A DNA stretch of 26,780 nucleotides, taken from Candidatus Collierbacteria bacterium CG_4_9_14_3_um_filter_43_16. GTDB lineage: Bacteria; Patescibacteriota; Microgenomatia; UBA1400; MFAQ01. Each line of letters starts with the position of its first letter. Within the stretch, counting starts at the first letter, position 1. The notes under the pieces are model-generated. The model ran no database searches and was not told the origin of the DNA. It worked only from the letters and a program-made list of their open reading frames with translations. The position numbers were made by a program, and so were the translations under genes. Shown in pieces: positions 1-7,044 of this stretch. The stretch lies in assembly GCA_002789895.1 (NCBI GenBank), contig PFUC01000059.1, positions 9,710 through 36,489 on the forward strand. Direction: 5' to 3'.

Positions 1-970
1 TTTTAGGCAAGACATCTTCGCCAATTTCTACTCCCCCAAACTCACCTTTTGTGTTTACTCTCATTCCACAATAATACAGAAATTCTACATTACCATCCTG
101 CCTGATGAAGAACTCTGCGTTTGGAAAACCACCACCAATCCTAGGGTTTGGAGTGACGAGAGATTCCACCACGATAGGGAACCTCTCCCAGTAAGCATCT
201 TTCTTCATTATTGCCACAAGTTTCTTCTCGCAATCAGCAAACTTCTTCGGCAATTCTCTTTTTCGAAAAATCAAGACGCCTGCTCCCGAATGTCCCTTAT
301 TGGTCTTAATCACCACTCCGCCTTCTTTGATATATTTATTTGCCGCAATTCCGGCCGTATCAATTATTCCGGAACTGACTACTCCGTCCGGCATCTTAAG
401 ATCTGCTCTGATAGCCCCGTTTATCTGAGTCAGCTGCCGGATGCCGGACTTACTGCCGTAAAAGTTGACCGTCCAGGCATTTGCTTTCTCCGGTGCTTCG
501 GTGGTCCGCACTTCGACCCCACTGTTTTTCAATGTTTCCACCAGCTCCAAAAAATATGGCGTTGTTGAATAAGCCGTCAGGTTCAATAGCTTGTATTCTT
601 TACCCAATTGAATTAGTCTTTTCATCACCACCCTATCATTTAGGACATCTTCGCAGAGCTTTCCGGTATGCCTTTTTGTTACCAAGATTTCCAGGTCCCG
701 TACCTGACACAGCTTTTTGTAATAATCTACGAATAGGGGATCAATGGCCTTCGGGGTAATAAACGTAAACTCAAACTCTTCGGCCATTGAAAATAGATCC
801 TTATCCGACAAACTAGCATTCTCATCTATTTCCCATTTTTGTAATTTTTTATCTCCATAAGCTTCAATGAAAGGCCATACATCCTCCGAACAATTAAATA
901 TTCTGACCACCCTCTCCCGCTTCTTGCCCCTAGGATCCTCAGTATTTACCGTTTTCTTTGTCTTTTTCAC
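1..970 (-). CDS. ATP-grasp domain protein, C-terminus cut off by window edge
   Basis: An open frame of 323 codons runs from GTG at 970 to the window edge with no stop, so the C-terminus is missing. Residues about 216-235 read GGVVIKTNKGHSGAGVLIF, the glycine-rich nucleotide-binding loop of ATP-grasp ligases. A later stretch, ESLVTPNPRIGGGFPNAEFF, followed by alternating strands fits the second half of such a fold. ATP-grasp enzymes couple ATP hydrolysis to joining a carboxylate to an amine or thiol; the substrate here cannot be told. The roughly 200 residues before the loop resemble a pre-ATP-grasp domain as seen in peptide or amino-acid ligases, which is an inference. AAAGGA lies just before the GTG, but a TTTACA/TAAACT promoter would start the transcript only 3 nt ahead of it. 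An internal ATG at 788 is an alternative start, though it would remove residues that read as normal coding sequence. Confidence 0.75.
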   Translation of the reverse strand, partial: MKKTKKTVNTEDPRGKKRERVVRIFNCSEDVWPFIEAYGDKKLQKWEIDENASLSDKDLFSMAEEFEFTFITPKAIDPLFVDYYKKLCQVRDLEILVTKRHTGKLCEDVLNDRVVMKRLIQLGKEYKLLNLTAYSTTPYFLELVETLKNSGVEVRTTEAPEKANAWTVNFYGSKSGIRQLTQINGAIRADLKMPDGVVSSGIIDTAGIAANKYIKEGGVVIKTNKGHSGAGVLIFRKRELPKKFADCEKKLVAIMKKDAYWERFPIVVESLVTPNPRIGGGFPNAEFFIRQDGNVEFLYYCGMRVNTKGEFGGVEIGEDVLPK

Positions 971-979
971 TTTCCTTTC

Positions 980-1007
980 AGTTTACTCGCCTACCCCAAT
1001 TTGTAAA
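980..1007 (-). promoter_or_regulatory. Candidate promoter of the ATP-grasp gene
   Basis: On the minus strand TTTACA (1002-1007) is followed after 16 bp by TAAACT (980-985). The predicted transcript start near 973 leaves a 3-nt leader before GTG at 970. The -10 matches the consensus at four of six positions, so support is moderate. Confidence 0.4.
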
Positions 1008-1013
1008 GATCAC

Positions 1014-1037
1014 AAAAATCCCCGCCAACTGGCGGGG
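1014..1037 (-). terminator. Intrinsic terminator of the small membrane-protein gene
   Basis: A perfect 7-bp stem (CCCCGCC/GGCGGGG, 1020-1037) with a 4-nt loop is followed on the minus strand by A then TTTTT (1014-1018). It lies 9 bp beyond the stop codon of the gene ending at 1046 and separates it from the ATP-grasp gene. Confidence 0.8.
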
Positions 1038-1045
1038 ATATATAT

Positions 1046-1342
1046 CTAAGAGAATGGGAAAAAAGTCACATGCGTATATGGCATAAGTAAGATCATTATG
1101 ATTATGGTCGACACTATTACGAACATCACATAGGCCCCCACCCCTGCTCGTATTTGGACTGTACCAAAGATCAGAGCCAAGATCGCCCCAATCACCATCA
1201 TCATGGTCCCGATCTGGGATAAGAGAAAGAGAACCAGGTAGGCAGCTAGACCTTCTCCTCCTCCCCAGGCGTAAGCCAAGAAACCTCCCAAAATCAAGAG
1301 TATCAGGGTAATGCCCAAAGCCATAACAGCGGCAAACTCCAT
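1046..1342 (-). CDS. Small polytopic membrane protein, unknown function
   Basis: This 98-residue protein is almost entirely hydrophobic, with about three membrane segments (roughly residues 5-27, 32-62 and 68-90) separated by short Gly-rich turns (GGFLAYAWGGGEG, RAGVGAY). No family was recognised. The start is well fixed: AGAGGAGG lies 7 nt before the ATG, one of only three strong Shine-Dalgarno sequences in the window. An extended -10 (TGgTACAAT) gives a leader of about 38 nt, and a terminator follows directly, so the gene is a single transcription unit. A longer frame covering 978-1376 on the same strand lacks any ribosome binding site and is read as a shadow. The gene is divergent from rnj and their promoters lie within 20 bp of each other, so co-regulation is possible. 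Confidence 0.75.
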   Translation of the reverse strand: MEFAAVMALGITLILLILGGFLAYAWGGGEGLAAYLVLFLLSQIGTMMMVIGAILALIFGTVQIRAGVGAYVMFVIVSTIIIMILLMPYTHVTFFPFS

Positions 1343-1386
1343 CTGTAGCCTCCTCTAAGCACGATTTGTATTTCAAATAGCCCCTA

Positions 1387-1395
1387 ATTGTACCA
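1387..1395 (-). promoter_or_regulatory. Extended -10 promoter for the small membrane-protein gene
   Basis: The minus strand reads TG-G-TACAAT, an extended -10, with ATGACA 15 bp upstream of the hexamer. The predicted start near 1380 gives a 38-nt leader carrying the AGAGGAGG ribosome binding site. Confidence 0.55.
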
Positions 1396-1399
1396 TCTG

Positions 1400-1408
1400 T
1401 GCTATACT
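1400..1408 (+). promoter_or_regulatory. Extended -10 promoter upstream of rnj (distal)
   Basis: TGCTATACT matches an extended -10. No clear -35 is seen. If used, it gives RNase J a leader of about 180 nt. It lies only 5 bp from the divergent minus-strand -10 element, so the two would compete for polymerase. Confidence 0.5.
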
Positions 1409-1556
1409 GTCATCAGTCCACGGAAACGTTGTCAAAAGTGATTTGTAAGCCGAGAAAGAGTCAGTTGTGATTTTACTCCCGCCTGTCTGAGAAACTTACC
1501 CCGTAAATTAGGATTATTTGGCGTTTTTCCCGCGCCCAACTTATCGGATTCGATAG

Positions 1557-1564
1557 GCTACAAT
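1557..1564 (+). promoter_or_regulatory. Candidate proximal promoter of rnj
   Basis: GCTACAAT contains the -10 hexamer TACAAT at 1559-1564 and would start transcripts near 1571, a 24-nt leader before ATG 1595. The spacer between 1409 and 1556 has short hairpins (TATCG-GATT-CGATA at about 1542-1555), but no recognisable RNA family. Confidence 0.35.
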
Positions 1565-1594
1565 ATTATTTAGGAAAATAAATTATATAAAATT

Positions 1595-3250
1595 ATGTCT
1601 CAACTTAAGTTGATTCCTCTCGGTGGTGTCGGTGGTGTTACCAAAAATATGTATGTCTACGAATTTGGCGATGATCAGATCGTCGTCGACTGTGGCATGG
1701 GATTTCCTTCCAGCAGTGATTTGGGTGTTGACTCCGTCATCCCCGATATCAGTTATCTGGAAAAGCCTGGTAAACACCTTCACGGTATTATTCTTACCCA
1801 TCCTCACATGGACCATATCGGTGGCCTGCCTTACATCCTCCCTCGCCTAAAAGATGTCGAGGTTTTTGGCGGTAAACTCGCCATAGCCATGGCCGAAGTT
1901 CGCGTTCGCGAATTTGGTATTTCAAATCGCATGACTCCCGTGGAAGGAAACACTCTCGACCTCGGACCTTTCCATATCGAGCTTATACACTCCACCCACT
2001 CAGTCCCCAATTGTTTTCATCTCCTGATCAAGACTCCGGCTGGCACGGTCTATCATGGCGCCGACTTTAAGTTCGATCTCACTCCGGTTGATAATCTACC
2101 ACCGGATATGGCCTCCATGGCCATTGCTGGCAGAAATGGAGTCGATCTCATGCTTACGGACTGTCTTGGTATCGAGAAAGAAGGTTTCTGCCCGTCCGAA
2201 AGATCTCTCAAGAAGGCGATCGACAATGAAATTCGAGATACCCAAGGTAAATTAATCTTTACCGGCATGTCCTCCTCGATTTCCCGTTTCCAGATGGCCA
2301 TTGAATCTTGTATCAAACATCATCGTCGCGTCGCCATCATTGGTCGATCGGTCGAACAGAATCTGGAAGCAGCTATCAAAACTGGCTTTATTAAAATTCC
2401 TGCCGGTGTTCTCATTAAACCTCAACAGATAGCTACTCTCCCGGCCAATCAAGTGGCCATCATAGTTTCCGGTTCACAAGGACAGTCCGGTTCGGCCATG
2501 CACCGTTTAGCTAACAATGAACATCGTTTGGCCCGTCTTAAAAAAGGTGATAAGGTAATTATCAGTTCCAACGCTATTCCGGGTACCGGCAACGATGCCG
2601 ACATTTTTGATCTCATGGATACTCTTTACAAAAATGGTATTGACGTTACTTACTCCGGCACCTCCGAAAATCTCCACGTTTCCGGACACGGCTATCGCGG
2701 TGATATTGCTTTGCTAGCCCAGCTGGTCCGTCCCAAATATATCATTCCAATTGGCGGAGATATTCGCCATATGATGCTTTACAAGAAGTTGGCGAGTGAT
2801 ATAAACTTTGACCAAGAAAGAGTTTTTATTCTACCTGAGGGTCAATCCGTCATTCTTGAAGATCGTGTTGTTAAAGCCGGTCCCAAGTTTGAAACCAAAA
2901 ATGTTTATGTTGATGGTTTGGGTATCGGCGATGTTGGAACTGTTGTTCTCCGTGACCGTCAGGTCATGTCCGAAGATGGCATTCTTCTGGCGATCGTTCC
3001 GATTAAACGGGACAACTCGCAAGTAGCCGGCAACATCGAGATCATTTCTCGGGGCTTTGTCTATCAGAAAGAATCTCAAGATCTCATCCTAGACGCTAGG
3101 AAACATGTCCTGTCTTGCCTGAGGGATATCAAGGGAATTGCTACAGACTGGGGTTTCATCAGGAAGAAGATCGAAGGGGAACTGGAAAAATTTGCCTTCG
3201 AACACACCCAGCGTCGCCCCATGGTCATCGCCATCGTCATCGAAGTCTGA
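1595..3250 (+). CDS. rnj: Ribonuclease J
   Basis: At 551 residues this is the usual length for bacterial RNase J, a zinc-dependent metallo-beta-lactamase/beta-CASP nuclease with 5' exonuclease and endonuclease activity in mRNA decay and rRNA maturation. The N-terminus LKLIPLGGVGGVTKNMYVYE is typical. The metal motif HxHxDH is H69-P-H71-M-D73-H74; H135 (THSVPN) and D157 (GADFKFD) are the expected further ligands. The beta-CASP signature SGHGYRGD and the following PIGGDIRHM stretch are present, as is the C-terminal dimerisation region ending TQRRPMVIAIVIEV. The ATG at 1595 gives the normal N-terminus. There is no close ribosome binding site (TAGGA is about 20 nt away). The gene heads the plus-strand block but is separated from ftsK by a structured 186-bp spacer with its own promoter. 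Confidence 0.95.
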   Translation: MSQLKLIPLGGVGGVTKNMYVYEFGDDQIVVDCGMGFPSSSDLGVDSVIPDISYLEKPGKHLHGIILTHPHMDHIGGLPYILPRLKDVEVFGGKLAIAMAEVRVREFGISNRMTPVEGNTLDLGPFHIELIHSTHSVPNCFHLLIKTPAGTVYHGADFKFDLTPVDNLPPDMASMAIAGRNGVDLMLTDCLGIEKEGFCPSERSLKKAIDNEIRDTQGKLIFTGMSSSISRFQMAIESCIKHHRRVAIIGRSVEQNLEAAIKTGFIKIPAGVLIKPQQIATLPANQVAIIVSGSQGQSGSAMHRLANNEHRLARLKKGDKVIISSNAIPGTGNDADIFDLMDTLYKNGIDVTYSGTSENLHVSGHGYRGDIALLAQLVRPKYIIPIGGDIRHMMLYKKLASDINFDQERVFILPEGQSVILEDRVVKAGPKFETKNVYVDGLGIGDVGTVVLRDRQVMSEDGILLAIVPIKRDNSQVAGNIEIISRGFVYQKESQDLILDARKHVLSCLRDIKGIATDWGFIRKKIEGELEKFAFEHTQRRPMVIAIVIEV

Positions 3251-3252
3251 GT

Positions 3253-3388
3253 CAATTGCCAATTGTTCATATTCTTCCTTGCGGAGAATGTGAACAATAT
3301 TATTATCGCAATTGGCGAAGAGTGCCGGAACCAGTTTCGTAACGAACCTGGTGAGGCGGGCATGAGGGTTCGACGAAGTCGAAATCCC
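3253..3388 (+). other. Structured spacer with three successive hairpins
   Basis: Three inverted repeats lie between rnj and ftsK. The first pairs ATTGTTCA-t-ATTCT (3262-3275) with AGAAT-g-TGAACAAT (3285-3298) around a 9-nt loop. The second pairs ACCAGTTTCG (3330-3339) with CGAACCTGGT (3343-3352) around TAA with one G-U pair. The third pairs GGGTTCGAC (3366-3374) with GTCGAAATCCC (3378-3388) with a small bulge. None is followed by a T tract, so they are not ordinary terminators. Confidence 0.6.
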
Positions 3389-3421
3389 GAATACATAAGT
3401 TCAGTCTAGCTTTGTTTGAGT

Positions 3422-3427
3422 TATACT
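3422..3427 (+). promoter_or_regulatory. -10 element of ftsK, near-leaderless
   Basis: TATACT ends 9 nt before the ATG at 3437, so transcription should begin near 3434, about 3 nt before the start codon. The hexamer rules against an upstream in-frame TTG at 3416, which would not be transcribed from it. Confidence 0.5.
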
Positions 3428-3436
3428 AATAATATT

Positions 3437-5584
3437 ATGGCTCGTAAAAAAGGTCGTCGTTCCAAACCATATAAGCTGAATCTAAAAAAAGATACTATGA
3501 ACTCCATCCTGGCCATCGCTCTGATGGGCATCGGGGGGCTTGTAGCTATCTCTTTTTCTCAGCAAGGCGACATACTGTCTAAGATAAATCAGATTGGCAG
3601 TCAACTATTTGGCTGGCCTCTTCTTTTTCTGCCCTTTATTTTTATTGTCGGTGGTTTGATCATCACTCACGTCAAACTTCCCATTGCTTCAACTAATGTA
3701 CTTCTGGGCAGTGTCATCACCATGATTTCTCTCAACGGTCTTTTTGGTGCGGGTAGTATTGGCGCAGGTCTCAAAGAATCTGTTGTTTCTCTCATATCTC
3801 TTCCCGGCACAATTCTTTTTTATATTGTTGGAGTCATTATCGGTCTATTTATTCTCTTTGAAACTTCTATCGAAGATTTGCTCGTCATTTTTCAAAATTT
3901 GTCCGGTGGTGTTGCGAGTGCTTTTGGCAAAATTAAGAACCTTTCCATTAAAGGAAGATCAACCACCTTCCTCAATAAATCCAACACGGTTAAGATCACC
4001 GGCGGGGATGAACACAAAGTCTTCTCTCCTGCCTTACCCTCCTCGCCAGCACCAGTTAAAATTATGGGCAAAGAACCTATCGTCAATCGCGCGATACAAT
4101 CTGCCGTTGAAGTAAAAAAACTTCCCGACGGTGCTACTTCTGGAGTTTGGCATTTCCCACCCATAAATCTTTTATCCGATCAAAAAATAGGCAAAGCCGA
4201 TAGGGGGGATATCAAGAAAAATATTGAAACTATTCAAAACACTCTTGGTTCATTTGCCATCCAAGCCAAGGTAACTGAAGTTCATCAAGGACCAGCCGTC
4301 ACCCAGTATGCCTTGACTATTACCGCCGGCACTAAACTCTCCAAAATCAGCGCTCTTCAATCCGACTTAGCCTTAGCTTTGGCAGCACCGCAGGGACAGA
4401 TACGTATCGAGGCCCCCATCCCGGGTCGTGATTTGGTCGGCATCGAAATTCCCAATCGCTCTTTGGAGTTTGTTTCCCTTCGTGAGATGCTCACCGACAA
4501 AGCTATGCAGGAGAGTCGTTCAAAAACCTCTTTTTCGCTTGGTCTGGATGTTTCCGGGCTACCTGTGGTTGCCGATATCAACAAAATGCCTCACCTACTA
4601 ATCGCCGGTACTACCGGGTCTGGAAAGTCTGTATTGATTAATGCCATCATTTCTTCCATTTTGTTTCGTGCCTCTCCTGAAGAAGTCAAATTTATTATGG
4701 TCGACCCAAAACGCGTCGAATTGACACCATACAATGACATTCCTCACTTACTTACTCCAGTTATCACTGATGTTAGCAAAGTGGTTAACGCTCTTAAATG
4801 GGCAACTGCCGAAATGGAAAGACGCTATCGTCTTTTTGAAGAGATGTCGGTTAAAAACATTGGTGGCTACAACGAACTTAGTGGATTCCAAGCTATGCCT
4901 TACATTATCATTATTGTCGACGAGATGGCCGACATTATGATGTCCAGGAATGCCGGAGAAGTCGAAGAAGCCATTGTCCGCATTGCTCAGATGGCTCGTG
5001 CAGTTGGTATTCATCTTATCTTGGCCACCCAGCGTCCTTCCGTCAACGTCCTTACCGGTCTAATCAAAGCAAATATCCCGGCAAGGATCGCTTTTCAAGT
5101 CACTTCAATGATTGACTCTCGGGTTATTATCGACACTCCCGGTGCCGAAAAACTTTTAGGCAAAGGTGACATGCTTTATATTCCCCCAGACACCGCCAAA
5201 CCTAAACGTATTCAGGGGGCGTTTGTTTCCGACAAAGAAATTAAAAACCTTATCGATTTTATCCGCAGTTCTGGAGTGGCTGCCCAGCTGGATGAAACGA
5301 TAGTCAAGGATCATGGTGGAAAGGGCACTTTATCTTCTGGTGGCCTCAATCTGGGCCCTGTGGACGAAAAGTTTGAAGAAGCTGCCCATCTTTGTATTGC
5401 TGAAAGCAAAGGATCGGCTTCACTCTTACAGCGTCGTTTGGAAGTAGGCTACGCTCGGGCCGCACGAATACTCGACCAACTCGAACAGGCCGGGGTTCTG
5501 GCTCACGCCGAAGGCAATAAACCTCGAGAAGTTATAGTCGGCAGTTTGAGCGAAGTTTTCCCTGAAGGTGACGAAAACTCCTAA
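3437..5584 (+). CDS. ftsK: DNA translocase FtsK/SpoIIIE
   Basis: This 715-residue protein is a short FtsK, the septum-located ATP-driven pump that clears chromosome from the division site. A basic N-terminus (MARKKGRRSKPYK) precedes four membrane helices (about 22-41, 58-77, 84-103, 115-140), then a short linker instead of the long Pro/Gln linker of E. coli FtsK. The RecA-like motor has Walker A GTTGSGKS at 391-398 and Walker B IIIIVDEMAD with D495/E496. The C-terminal 60 residues (FEEAAHLCIAESKGSASLLQ and onward) are the winged-helix gamma domain that reads orientation sequences on the DNA. I chose ATG 3437 over the in-frame TTG at 3416 because a -10 hexamer overlaps the extra codons. The rodZ-like gene follows after 3 bp, indicating one transcript. 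Confidence 0.95.
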   Translation: MARKKGRRSKPYKLNLKKDTMNSILAIALMGIGGLVAISFSQQGDILSKINQIGSQLFGWPLLFLPFIFIVGGLIITHVKLPIASTNVLLGSVITMISLNGLFGAGSIGAGLKESVVSLISLPGTILFYIVGVIIGLFILFETSIEDLLVIFQNLSGGVASAFGKIKNLSIKGRSTTFLNKSNTVKITGGDEHKVFSPALPSSPAPVKIMGKEPIVNRAIQSAVEVKKLPDGATSGVWHFPPINLLSDQKIGKADRGDIKKNIETIQNTLGSFAIQAKVTEVHQGPAVTQYALTITAGTKLSKISALQSDLALALAAPQGQIRIEAPIPGRDLVGIEIPNRSLEFVSLREMLTDKAMQESRSKTSFSLGLDVSGLPVVADINKMPHLLIAGTTGSGKSVLINAIISSILFRASPEEVKFIMVDPKRVELTPYNDIPHLLTPVITDVSKVVNALKWATAEMERRYRLFEEMSVKNIGGYNELSGFQAMPYIIIIVDEMADIMMSRNAGEVEEAIVRIAQMARAVGIHLILATQRPSVNVLTGLIKANIPARIAFQVTSMIDSRVIIDTPGAEKLLGKGDMLYIPPDTAKPKRIQGAFVSDKEIKNLIDFIRSSGVAAQLDETIVKDHGGKGTLSSGGLNLGPVDEKFEEAAHLCIAESKGSASLLQRRLEVGYARAARILDQLEQAGVLAHAEGNKPREVIVGSLSEVFPEGDENS

Positions 5585-5587
5585 ATT

Positions 5588-6208
5588 ATGAAAACCGTTG
5601 GTCAAATCATTCGTGCAGGAAGACTCAAAGGGAATTTTTCCGTGGAACAACTCTCACATCTCACCAAAATTGATACCAAATACATCGAGGCTCTCGAATC
5701 TGATCTTTATTCTGATCTTCCATCGGAGACATTTGCCAAGGGCTTTATCCGTAATCTCAGCCAGCGATTATCCTTAGACTCTGATGAGCTGGTAGCCATC
5801 TTTCGGAGAGATTTTCGCCAGCCGGAACTCACACGGACGACTAAAATCCGTCGCCGTGCGATGTTCCCGAAAGTGTCATCTCAACTACTTCCCTTTTTAA
5901 TTGGCGGTTTTGTCTTTGTTATTTATTTAATTTTTCAATTCCGCACCATCCTTACTCCGCCAAAGCTAGAGATTTCTCGTCCGTCCAACACCTCTGTTCT
6001 CATTTCTCCCGTGGAAATTGAAGGTGATACATCAATTGATGCCACCGTTACCATTAATGAAGATATACAAGTTAGGCCGGATTCCTCGGGCCACTTTCTC
6101 GCCAGAATTAATCTACCGGTAGGTGAGACAGTTCTAGACATTAAATCTATTAATCGTTTCGGTCGTACAACTTTCAAAAAACTTCCCGTCACCATCATCT
6201 CTAAATAG
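5588..6208 (+). CDS. RodZ-like membrane-anchored helix-turn-helix protein
   Basis: The 206-residue protein has the RodZ plan: a cytoplasmic Xre-like helix-turn-helix (about 3-65, with the start VGQIIRAGRLKGNFSVEQLS and the family's ETFAKGFIRN stretch), a basic linker (TTKIRRRAMF), one membrane helix (about 99-117), and an extracytoplasmic beta-sandwich of about 85 residues (PSNTSVLISPVEIEGDTSID). In rods RodZ links MreB filaments to the wall synthesis machinery; in some bacteria such proteins serve other envelope tasks. No mreB is seen here, so that partnership is inferred. It begins 3 bp after the ftsK stop with no ribosome binding site, pointing to translational coupling. The outer domain looks like an Ig/glucodextranase-B-type fold and is shorter than E. 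coli RodZ's. Confidence 0.75.
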   Translation: MKTVGQIIRAGRLKGNFSVEQLSHLTKIDTKYIEALESDLYSDLPSETFAKGFIRNLSQRLSLDSDELVAIFRRDFRQPELTRTTKIRRRAMFPKVSSQLLPFLIGGFVFVIYLIFQFRTILTPPKLEISRPSNTSVLISPVEIEGDTSIDATVTINEDIQVRPDSSGHFLARINLPVGETVLDIKSINRFGRTTFKKLPVTIISK

Positions 6209-6227
6209 TTCAAAGTTACTAGTTGAC

Positions 6228-6271
6228 AGTTATTAGAGTATCCAATAACTTCGCACCAACGACCAATAACT
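6228..6271 (+). repeat. AGTTATT/AATAACT inverted and direct repeats, possible operator
   Basis: AGTTATT (6228-6234) faces AATAACT (6244-6250) as a perfect 7-bp inverted repeat, and AATAACT recurs at 6265-6271, the last copy touching the extended -10 of the next gene. The spacing suits a regulator site, but no regulator is identified. Confidence 0.4.
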
Positions 6272-6279
6272 GCTATTAT
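6271..6279 (+). promoter_or_regulatory. Extended -10 promoter giving a leaderless mRNA
   Basis: TGCTATTAT ends exactly 6 nt before ATG 6286, so the expected +1 is the A of the start codon. No Shine-Dalgarno sequence is present. Confidence 0.6.
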
Positions 6280-6285
6280 TGACTT

Positions 6286-6585
6286 ATGACCCTTTCTCAA
6301 ATAGTGTCTCTGATCTCCACGGTTCTCCTGACCTCCGTAGCTCTGGTTATCGGTGTTCAGCTGATCTTTGTCCTCAAGGAGCTCCGCTATTCTTTAACCA
6401 AATTAAACCAAACTATAAACACCGTTTCTGAGACCGTAGATAAGATTGCTCAGCCAGCGCTTGGCCTGTTTGCTATTCTAGAAGGTTTTAAGGAGAGTGG
6501 CAAAATAATCGAAACTGTTTCCCATTTTTTAGGCCGCGATAAACCCAAACCGGTCAAAGAAGACGCATATGACAACACCGTCTGA
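6286..6585 (+). CDS. DUF948/YtxG-like small membrane protein
   Basis: The 99-residue protein has one N-terminal membrane helix (about 5-30), then an amphipathic helix with a heptad-like pattern (LKELRYSLTKLNQTINTVSE, 30-50), a second amphipathic stretch and a charged tail. That plan fits DUF948 proteins such as Bacillus YtxG, whose gene also precedes ytxH. The biochemical role of the family is poorly defined; envelope stress or membrane-associated functions have been suggested. The gene has its own leaderless-type promoter and overlaps the next gene by 17 nt, so both are made from one transcript. The assignment rests on architecture and neighbourhood, not a diagnostic motif. Confidence 0.6.
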   Translation: MTLSQIVSLISTVLLTSVALVIGVQLIFVLKELRYSLTKLNQTINTVSETVDKIAQPALGLFAILEGFKESGKIIETVSHFLGRDKPKPVKEDAYDNTV

Positions 6586-6931
6586 AAAAGCCGGTCACGA
6601 AGGGGCTTTTTCCACCTTTACGGTTGGAGTTGCTTTTGGCGTTGTCGTCGCCCTCCTCTTCGGCACGGAAGAAGGTCGGAAATTAGTTAAAAAAGCTCTT
6701 GACGCGATCCCTGATAAATATAAAGCCCCACCAGTTCGCATCCCCCAAAGCGGGCCCAGAACTCCCATCATCCCCGCTGAAGAAACCTCTCACCATACGA
6801 CCTTCGACGAACCGGAACCTTCGGACTTCTTTCATAATACCCCTTTCGGTAACTCATTTGGCGAGGCACCCCCGCCACCCGCACCTCACGTTCGCCCCAC
6901 TCGCCCCGAACCCTTCAAACCCCAGCTCTAG
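6569..6931 (+). CDS. YtxH-like membrane protein with Pro-rich tail
   Basis: The 120-residue protein contains the YtxH pattern near its N-terminus: a Gly-rich hydrophobic helix (FTVGVAFGVVVALLFGTEEG, about 17-36) followed by a short basic helix (GRKLVKKALDAIP). The remaining 70 residues are low-complexity and Pro/His-rich (EAPPPPAPHVRPTRPEP) and probably disordered. YtxH-type proteins are widespread single-pass membrane proteins of unclear function. The start ATG lies inside the previous gene (17-nt overlap) and the pair mirrors the ytxG-ytxH order of Firmicutes. A longer start is excluded by the position of the upstream gene's frame. The tail is unusual for the family. Confidence 0.65.
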   Translation: MTTPSEKAGHEGAFSTFTVGVAFGVVVALLFGTEEGRKLVKKALDAIPDKYKAPPVRIPQSGPRTPIIPAEETSHHTTFDEPEPSDFFHNTPFGNSFGEAPPPPAPHVRPTRPEPFKPQL

Positions 6932-7023
6932 CCTCAAAGTATGCGCATCTCAGTAGAACTAAATGTCAAAATTAGCTTAGGAATCCTTTTTTGCATAGAA
7001 GCCAAGTCTAAAACACCTATCCT

Positions 7024-7034
7024 TGCTATATAAT
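7024..7034 (+). promoter_or_regulatory. -10 promoter of alaS, near-leaderless
   Basis: TGCTATATAAT carries a perfect TATAAT at 7029-7034. The expected start is 7041, 4 nt before ATG 7045. No Shine-Dalgarno sequence is present in the 30 nt before the start. Confidence 0.6.
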
Positions 7035-7044
7035 TTGTCTGAAC

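Noticed and set aside
290..759. Plus-strand frames of 92 codons each
   Set aside because: They lie on the opposite strand of the ATP-grasp gene, whose protein reads as a coherent family member.
978..1376. A 132-codon minus-strand frame covering the small membrane-protein gene
   Set aside because: It has no ribosome binding site, overlaps a terminator and lies in another frame than the 98-residue hydrophobic protein, which has AGAGGAGG at the right distance.
3366..3388. GGTTCGAC resembling a tRNA T-loop
   Set aside because: There is no acceptor stem, anticodon arm or CCA-type end around it; it is one arm of a local hairpin.
3416..3436. In-frame TTG start for ftsK
   Set aside because: A TATACT -10 element lies inside these codons, so the transcript should begin after them.
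6223..6228. Perfect TTGACA as the -35 of gene 6286
   Set aside because: It lies 45 bp from the TATTAT -10, and no -10 sits 16-18 bp downstream.
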